A DNA stretch of 64,000 bases. Origin: Fagopyrum homotropicum. Lineage: Eukaryota; Streptophyta; Magnoliopsida; Caryophyllales; Polygonaceae. Under the pieces are notes generated by a model. That model saw only the letters and a list, made by a program, of their open reading frames with translations. It ran no database searches and was not told the DNA's origin. Of this stretch, positions 20,893 to 30,054 are shown one piece after another; positions within the stretch are counted from its first letter, which is position 1, and every line of letters starts with the position of its first letter. A program made the translations under genes and the position numbers. The stretch covers positions 117,350,242-117,414,241 of the forward strand of contig BSWB01000006.1 of the NCBI GenBank assembly GCA_033239125.1. The letters run 5' to 3'.

Positions 20893-22297
20893 ATGAATAG
20901 TTCAAAGAGATCTTATCGTCAGTTGGCCCTGAGAGATAGGCCAAGCAGTTCCCACCACTCTTCCCCCTCTTCTTCATCTCAGTCTACCATCCTGGTGATC
21001 CACGAGCGACATCAGCGGGATGTTGATAGGATATGTGGGCGCCCCATCGTTGCCCCACGTTTTGGGCATGTTGATGACTTCGAGTACCTTCACGTGGTGG
21101 AGGACTTGAAGAAGATGATATTGATGGTTGGCCTTGAGGACTTTATGGCCATTAGGGCACCGGCTTATCTGGAACCGACTTTTGAGTTTTTGAGTTCAGT
21201 TACCTACGCACCCGACTATAGAGGAATAAAGTACAGGTTGTTGAATAGGAATTACGTTGTTTCCTTAGATCAGTTTGGGGAGATATTTGGATTCCCGACC
21301 CCCACAACTACAGATTTTGCTTCTAGAGCGCAGGCTTAGAGTTTTTGGAGGGAGATAGCTCATTTGACTGATCATCGTGACAATGTCAGCCCGGAGATTC
21401 CCAGGAGCAAATCAGCTTTCGCCTTGATTTCCGCCTAGCTCACAAGATCTTTAGTGAGATGCTTCTGGTGCGTACTGAGACGCCCTAGAAGGTCCGACAG
21501 GGTGAACTCTTTAGTTTGTTTTGTATGGTTACAGGGGGAGTTCCAGACTTTGTTGCCCTGCTGGCAGAGGATCTTCACCGGATCAAGGGGAAGACGAAGG
21601 GAGATAATTGTTGTGGTGGGTTGGTGACCCACATTGCCACTTTTATGGGTTTGGACTTATCTGCTTGTACATTGGTTGCAGCTCCGAAGCCGCTGGGTTT
21701 GCAGGAGATGATTACAAGGCGCATACTCGTTCCCCGTGGTCTTGGCACACCCTATGTTGCCATGCCATGGGAAACGAAGTTTCCTCAGGGCATTCTTTGG
21801 TCTTCACAATTCTCGGTGTATGATTTTCAATACTGGTCTCCTGCGTGGTTCCCGTACATGCAGGAGACAACTTCTAGAGATGGCTATGGAGGAGATGCTG
21901 CCATGGATATCGGTACTGACATCGGTAACCCTAGTATTCCCACCGTTGACCTGGATGATGAGGTCACGGAGTACGAGTGAGAGGCACGTGCACCTCCAAC
22001 TGACATGCCACCACCACCTCAGGAGCGTGCCCGCCTCCGTAGAGATCCCGAAGCGCATCATAGTATAGATGATCTTGAGAGGCAGATGACGGATACCTAC
22101 GCCGCCCTGAGACTTGATGTCACTCGGCGTTTTGATGCCTAGACCAGATCTATTGAGGGATGGACACACCGGATAGAGGAGAGCCAACACTTCACACAAC
22201 GGATGATGGAGATACAGTTCCAGCAGGTTATGGGCTATCCATTTGACCCGTCCCAGTTCCCCTACATTCCACCACCACCGCTAGCTGACGAGGATTG
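20893..22297 (+). pseudogene. A1 third gene: ATHILA ORF-1-like (envelope-position) protein
   Basis: Starts ATG (MNSSKRSYRQLALRDRP) after a spacer. Recognisable stretches are GLEDFMAIRAPAYLEPTFEF, YRLLNRNYVVSLDQFGEIFG, GGLVTHIATFMGLDL and a C-terminal charged part with proline runs (PPPPQERARLRRDPE). This resembles the plant protein family named ATHILA ORF-1, found downstream of pol in Athila elements, where an envelope gene would be; its function is not established. Frame 1 ends with a TAG at 21337, and the reading shifts before 21516-21980; further stops lie at about 21980 and 22140. I see no clear signal peptide or membrane span in the surviving segments. Confidence 0.7.
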
Positions 22298-22417
22298 AGC
22301 TTCATGGATTTATTTTCTATTTATTATTATGCAGTTCAACTTTATCCGGTGAGTACTTATTTCTTATGACTTATATTTGATCCATTCGGGACAATGTATC
22401 CCAAGTATGGGGTATTT
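22298..22417 (+). promoter_or_regulatory. A1 polypurine tract with stem-loop
   Basis: CATT-CGGGAC-AATG (22383-22396) is followed by CCCAAGTATGGGGTATTTA to about 22417. This is the same module as in A0 and A2, which places the A1 3' LTR start near 22417. Confidence 0.65.
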
Positions 22418-23789
22418 ATATTATTTGACCTACTTGCTATGGTTGTATGACTCTTGTTGGATATTATCGTTTATTTGGCTCTATGTGCTTATGTGTCATT
22501 ACATGCATTACATAGAGGTTTTTGTTTGAGAAAAACATAAAAAATCAGTCTGAAAATTTTTTTTTGGCTCAACCGAGACATTCTTGACCAAACGAGGTCG
22601 TAAACCTGAGACACATCTCGGTTGAACACCTCGGATAACGTCAGATCATCTCGACCGAGATGGGTTTTTAACTGAGAAGATTTTCGAAACGTTTTGTGCT
22701 TCTATTCTGGATATGAACTCGATGAAGATATTTGTTTGCAGATTGGCTTTGAAATCTTTATATGCTCGAAAGGTTTTATAATATATTTAAGTTGCTAAAT
22801 GCTTTGTTTACCTTTGCAAGAATCGAGGTCTACACCTAGTTTGTTGTGATTGTAGGAAAAATAGCACGTTTTGGAGCGATATAGAGCTAAGGGAGCTAAG
22901 GAGTCATTGGAGCTACATTATGGAGCATTGAGGAGCTACAAGAAAGGCTTAGGATCCAAGGAAGTTGGACAGAAGATTGATTTTGGACCAGATTAGAGAG
23001 ATTTACACGTAGCTGAGACACATCTCGGATGACTATAGTATCACCTCGACCGAGGTGATCTTTGCGCTGGGCTGGACCGACGCGAGCGGCTCACTGCCCA
23101 CCAGTTTAGAGAGATTTACACGAGATCTTTTATTTTTGGCTGAAGATCTTTTATTTTTGGCAAGTGATTCTCCTATATATTGGGATGGATTTTCTGGATG
23201 GAAGCATGTCTTAGAGCTGGAAGTTGAAGGAAGTTGGAAGATTGGAAGATATTCCAAGGAAGGAAGGAAGTTGACTTTGAAGATCAAGTTGAAGGCTTTG
23301 AAGGAAGTTATAAGCTTTTCTTAGATTGTTTGATGGTTGTCTTTTTGGTTTGTGATTGAGGAACGTAGTGATATATTCCCACCTTAGAAACACCTTAAGA
23401 CTTACCCAGTGAGAGGATCTTTGGTTTGGGATAGTGAGTAGTGAGACTTACCCGGTGATATATTCACACATTAGAAACACCTTCCCTTTGCAAACCTCAT
23501 CTTTGTCCACATTATCCTTTGAGATCTCGAGTCGGAACCACAACTGGATGCTTTGACCTCTAGAATCTGCATTCTCTTTATCTGATATTAAATCATCTTT
23601 GATACCTTTGCTTTATTGCTTGTTTATTAATGACAACCTGAATTATCGATCTTTATTTCACCATAGTCCCTGTGTTCGACCCTGGAGTATTTGTTGTTAT
23701 TATAATTGAACTGTACACTGCGGGTTATATTTTAGGTTATAAATTTAAAGCTATATCGTTCACCATACACACACGTCTAAGAGCGAACA
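22418..23789 (+). repeat. A1 3' LTR (shortened)
   Basis: Start inferred from the polypurine tract; the first bases are TATATTATTTG, so the usual TG is lost or the true start is a little downstream. The part from 22865 matches the 5' LTR. CCTCGG-type motifs occur at 22563-22670 and ACCTCGACCGAGGT at 23043-23056; TATATATT near 23173. About 640 bp of U5 are deleted, leaving only the last two copies of GAGACTTACCCGGTGA (23397 and 23443, still 46 bp apart). It ends GAGCGAACA at 23789. Confidence 0.7.
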
Positions 23790-25146
23790 ACAACCTTTCT
23801 TCCCTGTGACCTCTTGCTGGACGTGTAAGTCTTCTCCTTCCATGCTTCTCCCTCACTTTCGTGTGTTGATGTATGCCTTTCCCTTCTGTTTCAGTTTCTT
23901 CTTTCGTTTTTCCTTTTCTTCTTCTCCAAGAATCAAGTTTGAACCTTGACTCTTGTTGGCGTTACCGTTGTTGATTCATTGTTGTTCTCAAGCTCCCTTG
24001 GTTGAGTCTTGACGTGTTTGGATAGAAGGAATCGAGCGTTATATCCCTTGTTGTGAGTTTATATCTAGACAAACCCCGACAGGCGCTTCTGTTAGTGCAC
24101 TGCCGCCGCGGCTGCACACACCCGCCCCCGCGGATTCCCTCCAGTTGCTCCCGTCTTTGCTGAGCTGCTTCCTTCCTTGCTTCCGCATTCATTTCCTTGG
24201 CTTTTATGGATGTTTTTGACCCTTGGTGATCTGTAAGACTAGGGTTTGTGACCCTAGCTTATGTAGATATTTTAGAGAACATTGAGACTAGAAGTTATAG
24301 ACTTCCAACAACCGTTTCGTCCTTGATTTGTTATGCCTTGTTGAGAAGGCTTTCCGTCCTTCTTTCATGCAAGAAACTGAGTTGTTTGCCGACCTTTGAG
24401 TTACCTTCGAGTGACGTAAGTCCCTTGGACTTACTTAGCTGCATTCCGTATATTAGTTTGATTGTTTTGGCTTGCTTGTGTTGTTGTTTTTTTGTTATAA
24501 CTGATAATTGGAACCTGTATAACCATAATTGGCCCAAGTGTATGATAACCGGGCGGTGACCACTTGTCTAGTTCTACAGAAGACTAGGAGGTGCTCTTGC
24601 AACCCAGACCTGCAGGCAACGGATAGTACTAATCTATTCTTGTTGGTAGACGGAAGTGGAGGCGAGTTTCGGGAGATTCTCGTGTGACAAAAGAAGTTGA
24701 ATTAGTAATGGATAACTTAATGAAACATAGTAACTGGTTGAGTGCGAGCATGTTATATGTTTACATTACCTTATGCGTGTTTGTGCCTTTACGTTCTTTC
24801 TGAGATCTAGAATAATAGCTAACAGTTTTTACCGATATTGTAGATGTTCCGCAGATTATGGATGCTGCTGAGTGATCCGGATGGTGTGGTCAGCCGGAGT
24901 TCCCGTACATTATAGGATGATATCGGGTTTATATTAATGTTGTTGTCTTTCCCTTCGTTTTGAACTCGGTTGCGAATCTTTTACACTTCCCTTTGTTTAC
25001 ACCTTTGGTTTTATTATAAAGTTTTGGTTTTAATTTATATGTGTCTTGTTGTCAGATCCGTTGTTTCGTTGCTACTCTTAGGGTAGGGACCCGTTATTAG
25101 GTCATATCCCGTAACGCTTCGAGTTCCCATAACTTGGGGTGTTACA
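23790..25146 (+). repeat. T1 5' LTR, right part (copy 1)
   Basis: Resumes from CTTTCTTCCCTGTGACC and ends GGGGTGTTACA at 25146, matching 43035-44420. GC-rich CCGCCGCGG/CGCCCCCGCGG motifs lie at about 24100-24135. The donor-like hairpin GTAAGTCCCTTGGACTTAC is at 24416-24434 and acceptor-like TAG and GCAG at 24841 and 24851. Confidence 0.88.
24416..24434 (+). promoter_or_regulatory. Donor-like hairpin in T1 LTR
   Basis: GTAAGTCC-CTT-GGACTTAC is an 8-bp perfect stem whose first bases are a consensus plant 5' splice site. The same hairpin, with a varying loop, occurs at 29307, 37027, 43704 and on the minus strand at 51161. See the related finding. Confidence 0.6.
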
Positions 25147-25149
25147 ATA

Positions 25150-25161
25150 TGGTATCAAAGC
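25150..25161 (+). promoter_or_regulatory. T1 primer-binding site (initiator tRNA-Met), copy 1
   Basis: TGGTATCAAAGC, three bases after the LTR; the T2 site TGGTATCAGAGC is the canonical form for plant initiator tRNA-Met. Confidence 0.88.
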
Positions 25162-25419
25162 TCTAGGTTGGCAACAATGGCACTCAGAATCTTCTAAAGA
25201 CCGAATAGATAAATAAACAAAACCCGCAAGGGGTCTATGTTTTCAATAGGGGGTTTTGATTTTAAATTTTTCGGTCTAGGATAGATGTACGGGCGACCAC
25301 CACTACCTCTGTGATCTCAATAGTGTAGTTTTCTTTTTTGATGGCCTTTATCTGTTTTTTTTTTCTGGGTTTCTGCTTTAGCTGTAGCGTGACCTTATAT
25401 ATCTATATTTCTATTGCAG

Positions 25420-26600
25420 ATGGCACGTACTAGAGCTACATCTGCCATGGGACGAGGAAGGGGTCAGCCACCTATTCCACCTGCCGTCCGTGGACGAGGA
25501 CGTATAGGAAGACCTCCACTGGCTAGAGGACGGGTCTAAGCCTCAGTTGTTGATCCACCTCTCGTTGAGACGTTCACTGAAGAGGTTGCCGAGAGCATTG
25601 TTCCCAAGGCAAGGAACGAGACCGCTGCTAGGCCCGGAGCACAACGAGTACAATCGATGGAGTCCAGTCGAGTATCTATAGGAGCTTCTTCATATCGTGA
25701 CTATGTGCAGAGAGTTGAGGAGGCTATCAGGACTGGAGGACCCGCACTAGCGCCGCCAATACCCGCAAGATCAGCTGAGGTTTCGTAAAGAGTTACGCAG
25801 GTTGTTGCTGTACCTGCTAGAGTTGTTGAGGCTATTAGAGCACCGGATGAGGCAAGAGAGCCGAGGCCCGACTGTTGGTTGAAGGCTTTCAACCAGTTGA
25901 AGGTTCCTTCTTTCATGGGAAAGACTGAATTAGAGGTGGAGATGTGGCTAGGACAACCGGATTCTACTATGGAGGCGATCAGTTGCCTTGAGAGACGTCG
26001 AGTCAACATAACACAAACGTTGCTGAAGGATCAAGCTCATTCCTGGTGGAGGATCATGTGAAGTAAGGTCACCAGCTATGAGTAGATAAAGACGGTGATC
26101 AGGGATCGCTATTGTCCTGCAGCTATGATGAGAGATCGACTTCAAGATTTCCTTGAGGTTGGTTTCGAGGATCTTCCTATTGATGAGATCATCAACAAGT
26201 TTCAGGAGGAGTTCTCTTTGTTGGGTCTGTATGCACCACATGAGGATCAACATGTTTATCTTTTCTCTCGGAGGTTGAGAGAGTCTACACGCTCTTATCT
26301 TGCTGGTTTTTGTTGTGACTCCTTGATGGACTATCAAAATAGAGCATCTTATTATGAGAGAGATCGACTAGGTCAGAGGAAAGCTTCTCAGACAGGAGGT
26401 CCTGAGAAGAGACAGAGGATTAGGCCAATTAATACTAGAGATGGAGAAGTTGGGTTCGGGCATAGTCAGAAACCATGACACTCTGGTTTCCAATAGACGA
26501 TGTAGAGTTTCGACAGAGGACGACAATGTCATAACTACGGACGTGTCGGACATTTGAGAGATGACTATAAGAGGACTGTAGTGAGTTGCTTTTCTTTTGG
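25420..26600 (+). pseudogene. gag: T1 gag, copy 1
   Basis: Start ATG at 25420 (MARTRATSAMGRGRGQPP), an RG-rich N-terminus. Core Ty3-type gag follows: KVPSFMGKTELEVEMWLGQ, LKDQAHSWW, DLPIDEIINKFQEEFSLL, FSRRLRESTRSYL. A degenerate zinc knuckle with Tyr for Cys lies at about 26525-26572 (NYGRVGHLRDDY). Stops at about 25540, 25788, 26060, 26083 and 26478 break it. Copy 2 (38028 onward) is open over a longer stretch, so several of these stops arose after the duplication. Confidence 0.82.
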
Positions 26601-27178
26601 CTAGCCGGGACAAAGGGCTGCATTTTGTCGTCAAGGCAAGGCGCTATCACAACAAGGATCTTCACATGTCAATGTTGCAGGAGGGGGACAAAGGCCTCAA
26701 TACCACCAGCAGCAACAGAGAGCTCTTGGTTTTACCGCTCCTTAGGGTTCCGCTCAGGTGCAGGGGAGAGGTAGAGGAGGAGTTGGTGGTTCTGCAAACA
26801 CCAGAGATGCATCAGCCACAGTTTATGAGCCGACAAGTCCAGTGACCTCACGTGCTATTCATATTAATGGTTTCCTTTCAAAGTTCTTTTCGATACCGGT
26901 GATCTAATACATGTGTAGATAGATTGACCTTAATTATCGTAGAGGGGAGACCCTTCTTTATAGGATTGCCCGATAGGGTAAGATTATATGTACACGAGAG
27001 GTTTGCAATTATCCTGTTAGATTGGGTGGTCGCGATTGACCAACTGACTTCTTCGTCATGTACTTAGTACATGAAGAATTCATTTTGGGTATGGATTGGA
27101 TGGACCGTCACAATTATCAGTGCAATCCGAGCTGCGAGACTTATAGGGTAGGGTTGCAAGGCTTTTTGGTGCTATGCG
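26601..27178 (+). pseudogene. T1 protease, copy 1
   Basis: A Gln/Gly-rich spacer is followed by the aspartic protease site VLFDTGD near 26880-26905 (chromoviruses usually have DTGA). Later comes the block FILGMDWMDRHNYQCN near 27070-27125, where the window reads with stops and shifts. No open frame longer than 80 codons survives. Confidence 0.65.
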
Positions 27179-28089
27179 ATGAAGGATAGTACGAGTCCAG
27201 CTTTGGAGGAGATTCCAGTAGCATGTGATTTTACCGATGTTTTTGGAGAGCCATCAGGTTTACCTCCGCAGAGGAGTGTAGACTTTGGCATTGATCTAGA
27301 GCCCGGGACGAGACCGATCTCAAAGTCTCCTTACTGCATGACGCCTATAAAGATGCTTGAGCTTAAGAAGCAGCTCGAGGAGTTAGCAAAGAAGAGCTTC
27401 ATCTGCCCTAGTGTATCTCCTTAGGGCGCACCAGTACTCTTCATCAGGAAGAAAGACGGGTAAATGAGGTTATGTATTGATTACCGAGAGCTTAAGAAGG
27501 TGCCAATCAACAATAACTACCCATTGCCCTGTATCGGTGATCTTTTGGATCAGCTGCACGGAGCTTCAGTGTTTTCACGGATCGATCTAAGATCCGGATA
27601 TCACCAGCTGAGGGTGAGAGAATAGGACATAGCCAAGACGACATTTCGGACCAGGTACGACCACTACGAGTTTGTAGTGATGCCTTTCGGGCTTATAAAT
27701 ACGCCCGTAGTGTTCATGGAGTTAATGAACAACATCTTCATCAACTTTCTAGACCAGTTCGTGGTTGTCTTCATCGATGATATTTTGGTATACTCTCGCA
27801 GTAGAGAGGAGCATGCAAGACACTTAAGAATCGTACTCCAAGTCCTGTCGGATAGAGAGCTTTACACCAAGCTCTCTAAGTGCGAGTTTTGGATGTCCGA
27901 GGTGGCATTCCTTGGTCATATCATTTCCGCTGAAGTATTCAAGGTAGATCCGGTAAAGATCGAGTATGTAGCATCTTGGACGCCTCCTAGGAACGTCAAG
28001 GGGGTACGCAGCTTCTTAGGATTGACGGTTACTACCGGCGTTTTGTGGAGGGCTTTTCAGTTATCGCCCGACCTCTCACTTCCTTGCTG
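27179..28089 (+). pseudogene. T1 reverse transcriptase, copy 1
   Basis: RT blocks: FGEPSGLPPQRSVDF, RISKSPYCM-like start, RLCIDYREL, SRIDLRSGYHQLRV, VMPFGL, the catalytic VVFIDDILVYS and YTKLSKCEFW. Broken by TAG at 27422, TAA at 27461 and TAG at 27623, and by a frameshift near 28025 (the SGYYRRF region). The FIDD catalytic box and the gene order identify the chromovirus/Tekay group. Confidence 0.85.
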
Positions 28090-28620
28090 AGGAGGTCTAC
28101 GAGATTCGTGTGGTCCGAGCCGTGCTTGTAGAGCTTCGAGGACCTGAAGAAGAGGTTGACCTCTATTCCTATCTTAGCTCAGCCAGAGGGTATTGAGGAC
28201 ATTGTGGTTTATAGCGAGCCATCCAAGCTCGGTTTGGGATGTGTTTTGATGTAGAGGGGTAAGGTGATTGCTTACGCGTCAAGGCAGTTGATGACGTACG
28301 AAGAAATTACCCTACTCATGATCTTAAGTTGGCTGTTGTTGTGCACGCTTTGAAGATTTGGAGGCATTATTTATACGGAACCAAGTATCAGAGATTTATA
28401 GATCATAAGAGTTTGAAGTACATATTCACTCAGCGGAGTTAAATAACTACCAATGTAGATGGTTGGAGTTGATCAAGGACTTTGATCTTGAGATCTTGTA
28501 CCACCTTGAAAGGCGAATGTGGCAGCTGATGCCCTCAGTAGGAAGACTCCCCGGGAGATGACCATCGCTCGGCTAATAGACCAGCCTCAGCTACAACGAG
28601 ATTTGGCATGGCTAGAGATG
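28090..28620 (+). pseudogene. T1 RNase H, copy 1 (truncated)
   Basis: Remains of RNase H (VVYSEPSKLGLGCVLM, KVIAYASRQL, YRFIDHKSLKYIFT) and of the VADALSRKTPREM linker in shifted frames. At 28620 (GCTAGAGATG) the sequence leaves T1 and continues with T2-type LTR sequence. The same point in copy 2 is 41070, where T1 goes on. Confidence 0.75.
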
Positions 28621-30039
28621 AGATAGTTTTCTGTTGTGCTGAAATTCGGTTTTGTGAGATAGTTTTCAATAGGATTTTAATCTTCTTTGCAGCTAAATTT
28701 TGGATATATTATAGATAAGATTTTATAGTAGAACGTATCAAAATTGGGGATAAATCCAGCGAGTAGTTTAGGAGTTATGATTTTTCAAAGTTAAGACAAT
28801 GTGCTGTTTGTTAAGTGTTGTAACCAACTTTGGAAATTTTTGTAGAAGTGATGGTTGAACAGTTTTAAGAAATTCTTGCTCGTAGGAGTAGATGAGATAT
28901 CATAGATGATCTAGGGAATTATTTCGGAATTTTTATAAGATCATTCGAATTTTATATTTGAAGCCGAATTTGGACCTTAACGATCTTTCCGAAAATATGG
29001 AAATGTGTAAATTGCCAGTTTGTAACCAAACTCATCTTTAGGAGTTAGAATATGACTCTTTAGTCTCAAATAAGAGTTTAGGCATGAATTAGGGAATTTT
29101 TGGAAGTTTCGAGACCAAGGGTAAAATAGTCATTTTACCATAAATTAATACTGTAATCAATTCCGTTCTATTAAGACCTACTATCTTAGAAGTCTTGGAC
29201 TTCTAATCACCTAGAAAGTGTGCTGACACACTTGCCTCCTTTGACAGGCCACTGAATTCCTACTGTACAGATCGATTTGCGAATTAGGAGTCGAGATCTG
29301 ATTCAGGTAAGTCCACGGACTTACTTAGCTGACATCTTACATGTGTGTGATGTGTATGAGTGGTGTTTGCTAGCTAAGATAAATAACGAAACCGGAATAG
29401 GCCGACTTTAGTATATTGTGTAATTGACCCAAGTGTATGATATTGGGTCGTGACATCATCTGCCTAGCTCTTGCGAGAGTCTAGGAGGTTCCCTGCGACC
29501 AGCCCAGACCGGTAGACGGTCAAATGCATTAGTACCATTCCGCGTTGGTAAATAGGGACAGGGGTGAGGTTTGGGAATCCCTCGTGTCACAAAATAAGTA
29601 TCATTAGTAATGACATATCACCTAATTAAAGATAATAAAAGGATTGATTGTTGCATGTTGATTGTGTATGTTGTGTGTTTGTGCTTTTACCTTTATACCT
29701 ATGCATAGAATGTTAGCTAACGGTTTTATACCGCTTGTAGATGCCTTGCAGGTTAAGACAGTTGTAGAGATATCCGGAGGAAATGATCAGCCGGGTCCAC
29801 GTACTCTTTTAGTTGGGGGCGAGGTTGTCTTATGTTCTTTATATGTGTCGTTTTCGTACCGTTGCTTTGTAAGGCTGATACATATCCTTCATGTATATAT
29901 TGTTTAAAGTTTTCAAATATTTTAATACTTTTGTGCCTTGTTGTAAGATCGTAGTAAAATTGTTGTCAAACTAAGGTCGGGACCCATTATGAGGTCCTAA
30001 CCAGTAGCTCCCCGAGTTCTGAGAATTTGGGGTGTTACA
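28621..30039 (+). repeat. T2 5' LTR fragment
   Basis: Nearly identical to 47326-48740 of solo LTR L and ends GGGGTGTTACA at 30039. The first ~1.5 kb of the LTR are missing; the break lies at the start of one of the ~190-bp internal repeats of this LTR. The donor-like hairpin GTAAGTCCACGGACTTAC lies at 29307-29324, preceded by CAG; acceptor-like TAG and GCAG follow at 29738-29751. Confidence 0.85.
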
Positions 30040-30042
30040 ATA

Positions 30043-30054
30043 TGGTATCAGAGC
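30043..30054 (+). promoter_or_regulatory. T2 primer-binding site (initiator tRNA-Met)
   Basis: TGGTATCAGAGC, three bases after the LTR, complementary to the 3' end of plant initiator tRNA-Met. Confidence 0.9.

Larger units (their letters stand above)
2739..23789 (+). mobile_element. A1: Athila-type Ty3/gypsy element, split by A2
   Basis: A1 reads 5' LTR (start missing), tRNA-Asp-like primer site, gag, protease, [A2 insertion 6791-18143], RT, RNase H, ORF-1-like third gene, polypurine tract, 3' LTR. It lies in the T1 5' LTR. The 5 bp left of S (GCAGC, 1320-1324) and right of A1 (ACAAC, 23790-23794) are each one change from GCAAC, so they may be an aged target duplication, but this is weak. 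All A1 genes are broken, and the integrase domain is deleted. Family-specific CCTCGACCGAGG motifs occur in the LTRs, gag, the protease-RT linker and the 3' region. Confidence 0.85.
23211..28620 (+). repeat. Direct duplication, copy 1 (A1 LTR end, T1 5' LTR, gag to RNase H)
   Basis: Colinear with 35778-41070. Both copies contain the A1 LTR remnant inside the T1 LTR at exactly the same point and the same 640-bp A1 deletion. They therefore descend from one rearranged locus and are not two separate insertions. Copy 1 lacks about 45 bp with GC-rich motifs near 24125 that copy 2 has; copy 2 lacks 159 bp of RNase H. Divergence looks like a few per cent. Confidence 0.85.

Noticed and set aside
21516..21980. 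Third gene of A1 as an independent host gene
   Set aside because: It lies between the post-pol block and the polypurine tract of A1 and resembles the ATHILA ORF-1 family.
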